DNA from: Streptomyces sp. NBC_00289
GTDB lineage: Bacteria; Actinomycetota; Actinomycetes; Streptomycetales; Streptomycetaceae
Reading direction: 5' to 3'
Assembly: GCF_041435115.1 (NCBI RefSeq)
Contig: NZ_CP108046.1
Coordinates: 6,820,001-6,884,000 of the forward strand
DNA: 64,000 bases
The notes beneath the pieces are model-generated. The model was given only the letters and a program-made list of their open reading frames with translations. It had not been told where the DNA came from and searched no databases. Of the stretch, positions 10,439-19,063 are shown piece by piece; the stretch's first letter is position 1; each line of letters starts with the position of its first letter. The translations under genes and the position numbers were made by a program.

Positions 10439-10620
10439 GAAGGCTCCCTGGGGCGGTGGTGGCGGACGAGGTCGCGGCTCGACCTGTCCTTCTCCCCGGG
10501 ATGGTGGCAGCGCGAGCGGTGCGGCGGGCCCGACGCGGCCGGGTCCGGCGGGGGCGCCGACCCCTGTACGGCGCCCCACGGCCGGAACCCGCCCGGCGGG
10601 CCACCCACCCCCGTGTGCCG

Positions 10621-11553
10621 CTACGGCAGCGTCTTCTCGTACGACTCGTCCTGGTCGGAGTCGTAGACGAGCGTGCCTCCCGCGTCGTAGCCCTTGATGT
10701 GCGGGGCCACGGTGACCTGCTGTTTCAGCAGGCCGGAGGCGACGAACCAGCCGTGGTCCAGGGCGGCCTGGCTGGTGGCGTCGCCGTAGGAGACGGTCAC
10801 CTTGGACACCGAGGACTTCACCGTGCCGATCACCCCCCACCGGAACGGGAGCTTCCAGTGGCCCTTGTCGAGGAAGGACTGCTGATAGAGCTTGCCGCCG
10901 TTGATGTCGGCGGACACCGCACCCGGCGCTCCGTCGTCACCGACGCTGGTGTTGAGGCCCTCGGCCGTGCCGTTCCTGAGGGTGCAGATCAGCCGGATCC
11001 GCTGCGGCCGCTCCTGCACCGCGACCACGTACATGCCGTCACCGGGCGCGTTGGAGTCGCCGGTGCTGTTCATCGCCAGGATGATCCGGTAGTCCTCGGC
11101 CGTGCCCAGGTCCACGCTCCCCGCGTGCCGCACGGCGCCCTTGTTGTAGGCGAGGCACTTGTCCAGCCCGTCCGCGGCCTGCGCGAAGGTGATCTGGTCC
11201 AGCAACTGCCCGGCCGTGGCCGGACCCGCGGGCCCCGACGGCGTCGCGGAAGGCGTCGGTGTCGCCGCCCGCGTCGGGGACAGCGTGGCGCCGACCGACG
11301 ACTGAGGCGTCCCCGTGCTCGAGCCCCCGCCCCCGCCACCGCCCACCGCGTACGCCCCCACGGGCAGCGCCGCCAGCGTCACCAGGGCCGCTCCGGCCGC
11401 CGCCACCCGGCGCCGCCGCTCGACCACGCCCCGGCGGCGGATCGCCGGATACGGCGCCGGCGACGGCCGGATCGTGTACGCGTCCTCGGCGAGCAGCTCC
11501 CGCACCCGTTCCTCGATGTCCCGCTCCCGCTCTCGCGCCTGCTCGTCGCTCAC
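10621..11553 (-). CDS. Membrane protein coupled to SigE-family sigma factor
   Basis: A 310-residue protein with a cytoplasmic N-terminus rich in charged residues (ERERDIEERVRELLAEDAYTIRPSP), one transmembrane helix at about 50-71, a Gly/Ser/Thr/Pro linker and an extracytoplasmic C-terminal domain without a recognised fold. The GTG start overlaps the TGA of the sigma factor gene (GTGA) behind a GGAGG site, so the two are translationally coupled. That position is where Streptomyces SigE-family factors carry a membrane-bound partner, so a role in holding or sensing for the sigma factor is plausible. No zinc anti-sigma (HxxxCxxC) motif is visible. Confidence 0.75.
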   Translation of the reverse strand: MSDEQARERERDIEERVRELLAEDAYTIRPSPAPYPAIRRRGVVERRRRVAAAGAALVTLAALPVGAYAVGGGGGGGSSTGTPQSSVGATLSPTRAATPTPSATPSGPAGPATAGQLLDQITFAQAADGLDKCLAYNKGAVRHAGSVDLGTAEDYRIILAMNSTGDSNAPGDGMYVVAVQERPQRIRLICTLRNGTAEGLNTSVGDDGAPGAVSADINGGKLYQQSFLDKGHWKLPFRWGVIGTVKSSVSKVTVSYGDATSQAALDHGWFVASGLLKQQVTVAPHIKGYDAGGTLVYDSDQDESYEKTLP

Positions 11554-12077
11554 CTGCTGCCTCCCTGCCCGGCCGCGTCCATGATCTGCGCGAGCCCCGG
11601 ATACGTACGCAATTTCGCCAGCCCCTTGGACGCCTGGCTCTTGACCGTGCCGGGGGAGCAGCCGAGCACGTCGGCGACCTCCGCCTCGGACAGGTCCTCC
11701 CAGTAGCGCATGACGACCACCGCCCGCTGCCGGGGCGGCAGTCCGGCCAGCGCGGTCAGCAGTGCGCTGCGCTCGTCGGCCCACGACACCGCCTCGTCGC
11801 GCCCCGCGACCTCCGGCGGTGCCGCCGTCAGCGACTCGGCGACGCGCCGCTTGCGGAACCGGTCGCTGTTGCAGTTGACGAGCATCCGCCGGACGTACGC
11901 CTCCGGGTTGTCGCTGCGCGAGACCCGCCGCCATGAGCGGTACGCCTTCGCCAGCGCCGTCTGCGTCAGATCCTCGGCGTGGTGCGCGTCGCCCGTGAGC
12001 AGGTACGCGGTCCGCACGAGATGGGACCACCGCGCTCTGACGAACTCCTGGAACCTGTCTTCTTGTTCGGCCTGCAT
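11550..12077 (-). CDS. SigE-family ECF RNA polymerase sigma factor
   Basis: A 175-residue extracytoplasmic-function sigma factor. Region 2 is RARWSHLVRTAYLLTGDAHHAEDLTQTALAKAYRSWRRV, split here into -10 recognition and core-binding helices. Region 4 is LPPRQRAVVVMRYWEDLSEAEVADVLGCSPGTVKSQASKGLAKLR, whose helix-turn-helix reads the -35 element. Sequence and size fit the SigE-family subgroup abundant in Streptomyces. ATG 12077 is the first methionine before region 2. The next gene overlaps its stop by 4 bp. Divergent from the phosphatase gene at 12159. Its regulon cannot be read from this window. Confidence 0.92.
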   Translation of the reverse strand: MQAEQEDRFQEFVRARWSHLVRTAYLLTGDAHHAEDLTQTALAKAYRSWRRVSRSDNPEAYVRRMLVNCNSDRFRKRRVAESLTAAPPEVAGRDEAVSWADERSALLTALAGLPPRQRAVVVMRYWEDLSEAEVADVLGCSPGTVKSQASKGLAKLRTYPGLAQIMDAAGQGGSR

Positions 12078-12158
12078 CAAGCACCCTCCCTCGCCCCTCA
12101 GACCACCGTCACCGCGGAATCGGTTGCCCGCGACGGCGGGCGGGGATGGAATGGGCCG

Positions 12159-12632
12159 ATGACGAGCGACGGGCGGCAGAGCGGGCGACCGGACGGGCGC
12201 TGGGGCGCGGACGCGGCGGGCGTTCTGCGCCTGCCGTCCGGGCGGCTGGTCCGGGGGCGCGGCCTGCGGCGCCCCCTGCCGGAGGGGGCGCCGCATCCGT
12301 CGTACGGCCTGTATCTGCTCGGCGGGCGACCGCCCGAGGTGCCCTGGGAGTCCCGTTGGCTCCGCTGGCCGGACTTCCGGCTGCCGGCCGACCGGGAGGC
12401 CGCCCGCACCCTGCTGGCCGAGGCCTGGGAACGGGCCGCGGACGAACGTGTGGAGCTCGCCTGCGGCGGCGGCCGGGGCCGCACCGGCACGGCCCTGGCC
12501 TGTCTGGCGGTCCTGGACGGGGTACCGCCCGAGGAGGCCGTCGCGTACGTCCGCGCCCACTACGACCGGCACGCGGTGGAGACGCCGTGGCAGCGGCGCT
12601 ACGTACGGCGGTTCCCCGCCCCGGTCAGGTGA
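12159..12632 (+). CDS. Small protein-tyrosine phosphatase family protein
   Basis: A 157-residue protein with the Cys-X5-Arg phosphatase P-loop as CGGGRGRTG (residues about 107-115) followed by TALACLAVL, the usual helix after a tyrosine/dual-specificity phosphatase loop. The general-acid aspartate is probably the one in RWPDFRLPAD. The short length fits a minimal cytoplasmic phosphatase. It starts 82 bp from the divergent sigma-factor gene and overlaps the convergent beta-lactamase gene by 8 bp at its 3' end. Substrate unknown. Confidence 0.82.
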   Translation: MTSDGRQSGRPDGRWGADAAGVLRLPSGRLVRGRGLRRPLPEGAPHPSYGLYLLGGRPPEVPWESRWLRWPDFRLPADREAARTLLAEAWERAADERVELACGGGRGRTGTALACLAVLDGVPPEEAVAYVRAHYDRHAVETPWQRRYVRRFPAPVR

Positions 12633-13518
12633 GCGCGTCCGCGAGCAGCGCCGCGGTCTCCTTGATCAGGTCGTGGTCGTACGCCGCGTCCCGGTCCGGA
12701 AGCGTCGTCTGGACGGCCAGGACGAGCGGGGTGCCGTCCTCCGTCCAGGCGATGCCGACGTCGTTGTTGGCGCCGTACCAGCCGCCACCGGTCTTGTCGG
12801 CGATCGTCCAGGTCGCGGGCAGTCCGGCCCGGAAGCGGTTGCCGCTGGTGGTGTTGTTCAGCAGCCAGTGGTTGAGGAGCTCGCGGTCCGGGCGGTTCAA
12901 CGCGTCGCCGAGGACCAGGCGGGCGTACGTACGGCCGATCGCGCGCGGGCTCGTCGTGTCCGTGATCCGCCACGGTTCCGCCGAGTTGAGCTCCGTCTCC
13001 CAGCGGTCGAGGCGGGTCACCCGGTCGCCCAGGGAACGCGCGAAGCGGGTGACCGCGGTGGGACCGCCCAGTTGCCGCAGCAGGAGGTTGCCCGCGGTGT
13101 TGTCGCTGTAGCGGATGGCCGCGTCGGCGAGTTCGGCGACGGTCATGCCGTCGGCGAGGTGCTGCTCGGTCCGCGGGGAGTTCTCCACCAGGTCGGCCGC
13201 CGTGTAGTGGACGCGACGGGCGAGGACCTCGCCGTGCCGGTCCAGATCGCGCAGGACGGCCGCGGCCGCCAGCGTCTTGAACAGGGAGCAGACCGGGAAA
13301 CGCTCGTCGGCGCGGTAACGGACGGTCCTCCGGGTGGCGAGGTTGTGGGCGAACACGCCGAGACGGGCGCCGTGTCGGGACTCCAGGGTACTCAGCCGCG
13401 CGGTGACGTGGTCGCTGCCGTCGCTCTCGCCGTTCGCGGCGGCGTGCGCGGACGCGGTGGGCATCAGCAGGGTGGTCGCGGTGGCGGTGCCGGCCGCGAG
13501 GAGGGCACGTCGGGTCAT
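12625..13518 (-). CDS. Class A beta-lactamase, exported
   Basis: A 297-residue serine beta-lactamase with every catalytic motif intact: SLFK (Ser78-Lys81, the S70xxK73 pair), SDN at 138-140, ETELN with Glu174 as the general base equivalent to E166, and KTG at 242-244. The N-terminus TRRALLAAGTATATTLLMP with ASAHA before the mature part looks like a Tat-type or Sec signal. It should open the beta-lactam ring of penicillins extracellularly. Such genes are chromosomal and common in Streptomyces. It is convergent with the phosphatase gene. Confidence 0.93.
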   Translation of the reverse strand: MTRRALLAAGTATATTLLMPTASAHAAANGESDGSDHVTARLSTLESRHGARLGVFAHNLATRRTVRYRADERFPVCSLFKTLAAAAVLRDLDRHGEVLARRVHYTAADLVENSPRTEQHLADGMTVAELADAAIRYSDNTAGNLLLRQLGGPTAVTRFARSLGDRVTRLDRWETELNSAEPWRITDTTSPRAIGRTYARLVLGDALNRPDRELLNHWLLNNTTSGNRFRAGLPATWTIADKTGGGWYGANNDVGIAWTEDGTPLVLAVQTTLPDRDAAYDHDLIKETAALLADALT

Positions 13519-13671
13519 CGGGGACTTGGCGGAACGTAAGATCTTTCTCTCCTTCGGTCGAAGCGGGCCGTCGATCTCTTCAGTGATCGACGCCGGATGT
13601 CATTCCTTGGTTGCGGTGCCGTAGACCGTTGGCGGACGGTGCGACGGCGGCAGGCCGCGCACAGTGGCGGC

Positions 13672-14868
13672 ATGGAGAAGCCGAAGGGGATCGACAGGAC
13701 GCAGTTTCTCGCCGGGGCGGCGGCCGTGGGGCTGGGCGCGGCCGTACTGCCGGCCGGGCCGGCCGTCGCGACCGGGAGTGGGCACGGATCAGGGGTGGCG
13801 ACCGGGGGCGGACCCGGAGGCGGGGGCCGAACCGGAGGCGGGCGTGGCCTGGCGCGCCGGGGTGTGGTGTACACCGTCGGGGAGGGGGAGCGTCCGGGCA
13901 CCGCCTTCAGCCCGGCCCGGATGCGGGCGGATCTCCGCGCGATCCGCGACGACCTGCACGCCGACACCGTCGACGTCACCGGAGACGGCGTCGAGCGCCT
14001 CACCACCACCGCGGCCGAGGCCGCCGAACGCGGACTGCACGTCTGGCTCCAGCCGACCCTCGCGGACGTCCCCGAGCGGGAGATCCTGGAGCACCTGGCC
14101 GAAACCGGGCGGTTCGCGGAGCGGCTGCGCCGGCAGGGCGCGAGTGTCGACTTCAGCGTGGGCTGCGAGTTCTGGCTGTTCGTGCCGGGGATCGTGCCGG
14201 GTGACACGGTCATGGAGCGCGTGCGGAACCTGCTGGACGGCACCTTCGACCCCGAGAGGATGCAGCGCCGCCTGAACCGCTTCACGGCGAGGGCGGCGGC
14301 GGTCGGCCGCTCCGTCTTCCACGGCCGGCTGAGCTACGCGGCCGCTCAGGACGACACGGTCGACTGGAACCTGTTCGACGTCGTCGGCATCGACTACTAC
14401 GCGTACCACCGCCAACCCGCCGCCCACGTCCGCGAGTTGCGCCGCTACCTGCGCTGGGGGAAGCCGCTCGCCATCACCGAGTTCGGCACCTGCACGTACA
14501 GGGGCGCGCCCGAGGCGGGCGGCATGGGCTGGAACACCGTCGACTACGACAAGGACCCGCCGGAGATCAAGGGCCACCTGGTCCGCAGCGAACGCACCCA
14601 GGCCGCCTACCTGACCGACCTGCTGCACGTCTTCGAGTCGATGGGCCTGTACGCGGCGATGGCGTTCGAGTTCGTCACCCCGGACGCCCCGCACCGCCCG
14701 GGCGACCCGCGCCACGACCTCGACCTGGCGAGCTACAGCATCACCAAGACCCTCGAGGACCGCCCGGGTGACCCGGATTCGCGCTGGCACTGGGAGCCGA
14801 AGGAGGCGTTCCACGCCGTGGCGCGCTCCTACCGTCAGAACGCGAGCGTCATCAGCAGGCGGTGCTGA
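13672..14868 (+). CDS. Exported TIM-barrel protein, glycoside-hydrolase-like
   Basis: A 398-residue protein with an N-terminal hydrophobic export signal (FLAGAAAVGLGAAVLPAGPAVA), a Gly-rich linker to about residue 62, and a domain that reads as a (beta/alpha)8 barrel. GCEFWLF and LAITEFGTCTY sit where clan GH-A enzymes carry acid/base and nucleophile glutamates, and FDVVGIDYYAYHR is typical of such barrels. I do not recognise a specific GH family or substrate. ATG 13672 was chosen because the signal peptide follows directly. Its 3' end overlaps the convergent GNAT gene by 34 bp. Confidence 0.7.
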   Translation: MEKPKGIDRTQFLAGAAAVGLGAAVLPAGPAVATGSGHGSGVATGGGPGGGGRTGGGRGLARRGVVYTVGEGERPGTAFSPARMRADLRAIRDDLHADTVDVTGDGVERLTTTAAEAAERGLHVWLQPTLADVPEREILEHLAETGRFAERLRRQGASVDFSVGCEFWLFVPGIVPGDTVMERVRNLLDGTFDPERMQRRLNRFTARAAAVGRSVFHGRLSYAAAQDDTVDWNLFDVVGIDYYAYHRQPAAHVRELRRYLRWGKPLAITEFGTCTYRGAPEAGGMGWNTVDYDKDPPEIKGHLVRSERTQAAYLTDLLHVFESMGLYAAMAFEFVTPDAPHRPGDPRHDLDLASYSITKTLEDRPGDPDSRWHWEPKEAFHAVARSYRQNASVISRRC

Positions 14869-15287
14869 CCCGGACCGAAGTAGTCCTGGCGGGGCGCTCC
14901 TTCCGGTACGAAGCCCAGCGAACGGTAGAGCACGACGGCCGTGTCGTTGGTCGGCTCGACGGTGAGCCAGACCTCCTTCACGTCCTCGGAGCGCAGATGC
15001 TCCAGAATCTCCGACATCAGCCTGCGGCCCAGCCCCCGGCCCTGGAGGCCCGGGGTGATGGCGAGGCTGAGTATCCAGCTGTGGTCGGCGTTGGGGGCGG
15101 TCGCGAAGACATAGCCGAGCAGACTCGAGCCGTCGTCGAGGACGAGCAGGTGGTCACCGTAGGCGTCGAGGAATTGCCGCAGTACGAAGTAGGGATACGG
15201 CCCCGAGGGGAAGGCCTGCCCGTCCAGACGGACGAGTTCCGGCAGATCCGCCTCGGTGACCGCCCTGATCCGGAGAAGAGGAGCCAT
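14835..15287 (-). CDS. GNAT family N-acetyltransferase
   Basis: A 150-residue acetyltransferase with the acetyl-CoA pyrophosphate-binding motif A as LAITPGLQGRGLGRRLMSEIL and motif B as LTVEPTNDTAVVLYRSLGF, close in character to RimI-like protein acetyltransferases. ATG 15287 has AGGGGAC just upstream; the longer ORF to 15404 runs into the intergenic repeats. Divergent from the six-gene operon beginning at 15475. Substrate unknown. Confidence 0.88.
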   Translation of the reverse strand: MAPLLRIRAVTEADLPELVRLDGQAFPSGPYPYFVLRQFLDAYGDHLLVLDDGSSLLGYVFATAPNADHSWILSLAITPGLQGRGLGRRLMSEILEHLRSEDVKEVWLTVEPTNDTAVVLYRSLGFVPEGAPRQDYFGPGQHRLLMTLAF

Positions 15288-15312
15288 GTAGTCCCCTTGT
15301 GGAGGATTCGAA

Positions 15313-15342
15313 GATGCATACCAATGGTGCGATATGCATACC
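15313..15342. promoter_or_regulatory. Paired ATGCATACC repeats / palindrome
   Basis: ATGCATACC occurs at 15314-15322 and again at 15334-15342, exactly 20 bp apart. The same stretch forms an inverted repeat ATGCATA (15314-15320) / TATGCAT (15333-15339). It lies between the divergent GNAT gene and the six-gene operon, so an operator for an unidentified regulator is likely. No regulator gene is adjacent. Confidence 0.5.
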
Positions 15343-15350
15343 GACTGGGT

Positions 15351-15374
15351 TGGCGCAGGTTCTGGCGCAGGTTC
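15351..15374. repeat. 12-bp tandem duplication
   Basis: TGGCGCAGGTTC is repeated twice without a gap (15351-15362, 15363-15374), just downstream of the ATGCATACC pair in the operon leader. It could be part of the regulatory region or simple slippage. Confidence 0.7.
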
Positions 15375-15474
15375 CCCTATCTTCGCCGGACGGTATCCGG
15401 TCATTCAAGGTGCGAACAGGACCTGGCGTGATTGGCTGGCTCAGCCCTCGAGCGCGGTGCGCTACATTGAGCCA

Positions 15475-16263
15475 ATGACCCCGGGATCGCCCGCTGGTGC
15501 GGATAAGCTGAACGCCGATGTCGATTGGGACAATTTCGACCCCCAGGCGTACATCAGGAACAATTACCTCGTGCTTCATCCCGACGACGAGGAGATCCTT
15601 TCGGCTGTCCGTGACCACTTCGGTGATCATTTCCGGCGGAACCCCGGCCCGGTGGCCACCGGTATTGACGTCGGCGCGGGTCCGAACCTCTACCCCGCCT
15701 TCACGATGCTCCCGTGGTGCGACGAGATCACGCTGTACGAGTGGTCGGCTGCGAACGTGGCGCACCTCGAGGGTCAGCGCGCCTCCTTCGACCCCGACTG
15801 GGACCCGTTCTGGGACGTCCTGCGCAAGGAGGACGGGTACGCCCGGCTCGGCGCGGACCCCCGGGCGCGGTTCGGGCAGACCGTCAGGCCCCGACACGGC
15901 AACCTGTACGACCTGGGTGAGCCCGGGCCCAACGGCGAAGCGGAACGCTGGGCCATGGGCACGATGTTCTTCGTCGCGGAGTCGATCACCACATCGCTCG
16001 ACGAGTTCCGGCGCGGTGTGTCCTGCTTCATGAACGCCCTCGAACCGGGCGCCCCTTTCGCCGCCGCTTTCATGGAGCACTCCCTGGGATACCAGGTGGG
16101 CGTGCACGACTTCCCGGCCAGCGACGTGGGCGAGCAGGAGGTGCGCAACCTGCTGAAGCAGTACGCCGGAGACGTCGATCCCATTCACATCGGAAAACCG
16201 GGCGGTCTCGTGCGCGAGGGATACACGGGAATGATCCTGGCCTGCGGTCACCGCAACGACTGA
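15475..16263 (+). CDS. SAM-dependent methyltransferase, SCO2525-like
   Basis: A 262-residue Rossmann methyltransferase. Motif I is TGIDVGAGPNLYPAF at about 62-76. ITLYEWSAANVAHLE follows, with the acidic residue that usually binds the SAM ribose. FVAESITTSLDEF lies further on. The overall pattern (YxxxNYxxLxxDD before motif I) recalls small-molecule N-methyltransferases of the NNMT/PNMT kind, and I recall it as the SCO2525 family. I chose ATG 15475 because the upstream part of the open frame is the repeat-rich leader. First gene of a six-gene operon; 35 bp to the next gene. Substrate unknown. Confidence 0.8.
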   Translation: MTPGSPAGADKLNADVDWDNFDPQAYIRNNYLVLHPDDEEILSAVRDHFGDHFRRNPGPVATGIDVGAGPNLYPAFTMLPWCDEITLYEWSAANVAHLEGQRASFDPDWDPFWDVLRKEDGYARLGADPRARFGQTVRPRHGNLYDLGEPGPNGEAERWAMGTMFFVAESITTSLDEFRRGVSCFMNALEPGAPFAAAFMEHSLGYQVGVHDFPASDVGEQEVRNLLKQYAGDVDPIHIGKPGGLVREGYTGMILACGHRND

Positions 16264-16297
16264 CAGCGGTCTCTTTTTCGCACCTGTGTGAGGGGGC

Positions 16298-18142
16298 ATG
16301 GGAATGCAGATCAAGCCGCGCCTGCAGCTTCTCGACGTGTGGCAGGCCATTGCCGGCCACTCTTTCAGGAGCGGCGACTGGAGCTGGGGAGAATGGGGCG
16401 GCCGCAGCAGCGTCGCCGACGCCGAACGTCTGCTCTGCCTCATGTATCCGGCGACCGAGATCCCCGAATTCCGCCTCGACAATCCCGACACGACCCAGGA
16501 GGACGTGGAGAAGGCCCTCAAGGAGATGGGCGATCCCACGGAGATTCCCGGGAGCCTCGTGCGGGTGCTCAGTGAATTCATGGGAAAGCATCACGGCGGG
16601 GGCGTGGGTCCCACGTTCTCCGGGGGCTATTACTTCCTTCCCGAGGACCCCGAGCAGGAACTCACCAAGGAACAGCAGGAAATCGGGGTCGTCGACTCCT
16701 TCTCGATGTCCGTCACCCTCTGCCTCGCCACCCTCGGCTTCCTCAAGATCTACCGCACGAGAACCAACCGCGCCGACACCCAGAAACTGATCCAGGGCCT
16801 CTGGGACGCGACCAGCCAACGCCTCACCTCCGCCATGGTGAGCCTGCTGCGCTCCTTCACCGTCAACGTCTTCGACGCCGAATCGAGTCAGGGACAGGCC
16901 CTGTGCCGTCTCCTCGGCCAGCAGCGGCTGTCGGACCGGGTGGTCCTCCAGCGGTTCCAGGAACGCTTCAAGGCGCTGCGTGCCGTCATCAGCGAGAGCC
17001 TCGTCCTCGGTGTCGAGGTCGAGGAGCAACTCCGCAACGACAACCGGCTGTTCGAGTGCGGCTGGGCCTGGAGCCTGGTCAGGGACGCGCCCGAGGTGGA
17101 AACCACCGACGACATCGGGGAGCAGCCTCGGGGCGCCGCCGACGCCGTCCCCTACCTCTACTTCACCGTCGTCGCCCTCGACGGCATCCAGGACCTGTTC
17201 TCGGACCGCACCCTGACCCTGGCCCTGCTCAACACCGAACAGCAGCGGCTCGCCGAGGCGCTGCGCCTGCGCTGGGAGATCACCCAGCAGTACTGGTCGG
17301 CCATCGCGCGTTTCGGGGAGGGCAGCTGGCCCCTGGAGGACATCCCGTGGCGGACCACGGGCCAGCAGCTGGAGTCGGAGTACTTCTCCCTCTGCGTCGC
17401 CTCCATCCTCGTCCACGACCTGGTCCGCCGCCGGGCCACCGACGACGACCTCACCCGCACGGTCGGCATCATGGAACGTCTCGCCGAGCGCGGCCGTATC
17501 ACCAGCCGTATGACCAGGGACGACCCCGCCGTACGCCTGCACAATCCCGGTGTCGCCCTGCCTCTGCTCGGCAGCGACGGCCAGGGGCCCGCCATGCAGT
17601 GGGCGATGACGGACTTCTCGGCGCAGCTGCTCAAGCGGACCATCCAGCTGTGCTCGCTCTCCCGCAACCAGGCCTCCCACGACCGGCTGCTCCAGCTGGC
17701 CGAGGACATCCTCGGCCACCTGTGGAAGCGGCGCGTCGGCGAGGGGGAGGGGGTCGGCCTGTGGGACAACGTCCATGCGGCATACCCCAGTTCGGAGGAG
17801 CGCAGCGGACCGCTGTCGTGGAGCATCACCGAACGTGTCACCGAGTGCATGGTCGCCGCCTCCCAGCTCTACACGCAGCCCCCGATCCGCAGCGCCGAAC
17901 TGACCGCGCTGGCCCGGTCACTGCTCAGCGAGTCGACGCACCTGCTCGGCAAGGAACAGATGAAGCTCGCCCCGCCGGCCAAGAGCCAGGAGGGCGAGGA
18001 ACTGAAGGGCGTCGAGGCCGACCTGCGCCGTGCCCGGCTGCTCCTCGACACCGAACCGGGCACCGCCTGCGCGCTGTCCATGGGAGTGCTGCGCCGGCTG
18101 GACACCCTGGCCCGTGCCAGGGACACCGGGTCGGGGGTGTGA
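16298..18142 (+). CDS. SCO2524-like protein of unknown function
   Basis: A 614-residue, mostly alpha-helical soluble protein with no signal peptide, membrane segment or catalytic motif that I recognise. An early aromatic stretch (SFRSGDWSWGEWGG, about 22-35) and a conserved-looking FSGGYYFLP near 108 stand out. Helical repeats fill the rest, including QCSLSRNQASHDRLLQLAEDILGHLW-type heptads. It sits between the methyltransferase and the P-loop gene (3 bp gap to the latter), so it probably belongs to the same complex or pathway. I recall it as the SCO2524 family. Confidence 0.8.
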   Translation: MGMQIKPRLQLLDVWQAIAGHSFRSGDWSWGEWGGRSSVADAERLLCLMYPATEIPEFRLDNPDTTQEDVEKALKEMGDPTEIPGSLVRVLSEFMGKHHGGGVGPTFSGGYYFLPEDPEQELTKEQQEIGVVDSFSMSVTLCLATLGFLKIYRTRTNRADTQKLIQGLWDATSQRLTSAMVSLLRSFTVNVFDAESSQGQALCRLLGQQRLSDRVVLQRFQERFKALRAVISESLVLGVEVEEQLRNDNRLFECGWAWSLVRDAPEVETTDDIGEQPRGAADAVPYLYFTVVALDGIQDLFSDRTLTLALLNTEQQRLAEALRLRWEITQQYWSAIARFGEGSWPLEDIPWRTTGQQLESEYFSLCVASILVHDLVRRRATDDDLTRTVGIMERLAERGRITSRMTRDDPAVRLHNPGVALPLLGSDGQGPAMQWAMTDFSAQLLKRTIQLCSLSRNQASHDRLLQLAEDILGHLWKRRVGEGEGVGLWDNVHAAYPSSEERSGPLSWSITERVTECMVAASQLYTQPPIRSAELTALARSLLSESTHLLGKEQMKLAPPAKSQEGEELKGVEADLRRARLLLDTEPGTACALSMGVLRRLDTLARARDTGSGV

Positions 18143-18145
18143 CCC

Positions 18146-19063
18146 GTGCTCGTGTTCGCCGCCTCCGACAAGGGAGGCACCGGCCGCTCGGTCACGAGCG
18201 CCAACCTCGCCTACCGCCGGGCACTCGACGGCGACGACGTCTGCTATCTCGACTTCGACTTCGGCTCGCCCACCGCCCCGGCCGTCTTCGACATACCCGA
18301 TGTCCTGAAAGAAGCCGAAGGACGAGGCCTGCACTCCTATCTGAAGGGCGAGACGGGGGAACCGCTGCGCGTCGACATCTGGGCACGCACGGAGCATTAC
18401 GTCCTGCGTGACAAGCCGGACCGCTCCGGACGTCTGGTCCTGCTGCCCGGAGACCGAAGCGGCGGCGAATTCGTCACCGACACGGAAAACCTGCACCGCT
18501 GCGTGGACCTCATCCTCCGCCTCAAGCGTGAATTCGACGTCATCGTGGTCGATCTGAGCGCCGGACGCAGCTATGCGATGGACCTGGCGCTCGCCGCCAC
18601 CGCGCAGGAGGAGCTGCGGCGCGTCAAAGTCCGCTGGCTCATCTACCACCGCTGGACGCGACAGCACGTCATGGCCGCCGCCGAACTCGTCAGCGGAAAT
18701 CAGGGCATCGTGAGCGCCGGTGAGGAAATGGGGCACGACCGGCAGGCGCTGCTCGGCGCCATCCGTTTCGTACGGGCCGCCGTACCCGATCTCGAATCGT
18801 CGCTCTGGTCGCAGATGCCGCCCGCGCAGTCGGCCTGGATGCGCCAGTACAACAAACAGCTCGAGGTCGTCGCGGCCGAACTGGGCATCGGCAAGAGCAG
18901 GGTGCTGGGAGCCGTTCCCCTGGAACCCGTCCTGCAATTACGGGAACAGCTCATCACCGACCAGGACGTGCTGGACAGCCGGATCGCCAATATCGGGACC
19001 TGGCAGGCGATGGGAGAACTGGCGGAACGGCTGGCCGACGACAAGTTCTGGGGGGAGCTGTGA
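18146..19063 (+). CDS. Variant P-loop (ParA/MinD-like) protein, SCO2523-like
   Basis: A 305-residue SIMIBI-class NTPase-like protein. The N-terminus VLVFAASDKGGTGRSVTSANLAYR has the deviant Walker A of ParA/MinD, but the invariant second lysine (KGGxGK[ST]) is arginine (KGGTGRS, about 9-15). CYLDFDFGSPTA matches the Walker A' aspartate region, and VIVVDLSAGRSYAMD occupies the switch II site normally DxPAG. The changes suggest weakened or altered nucleotide hydrolysis. GTG 18146 follows the previous stop by 3 bp, and its own TGA overlaps the next GTG (GTGA). Confidence 0.83.
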   Translation: MLVFAASDKGGTGRSVTSANLAYRRALDGDDVCYLDFDFGSPTAPAVFDIPDVLKEAEGRGLHSYLKGETGEPLRVDIWARTEHYVLRDKPDRSGRLVLLPGDRSGGEFVTDTENLHRCVDLILRLKREFDVIVVDLSAGRSYAMDLALAATAQEELRRVKVRWLIYHRWTRQHVMAAAELVSGNQGIVSAGEEMGHDRQALLGAIRFVRAAVPDLESSLWSQMPPAQSAWMRQYNKQLEVVAAELGIGKSRVLGAVPLEPVLQLREQLITDQDVLDSRIANIGTWQAMGELAERLADDKFWGEL

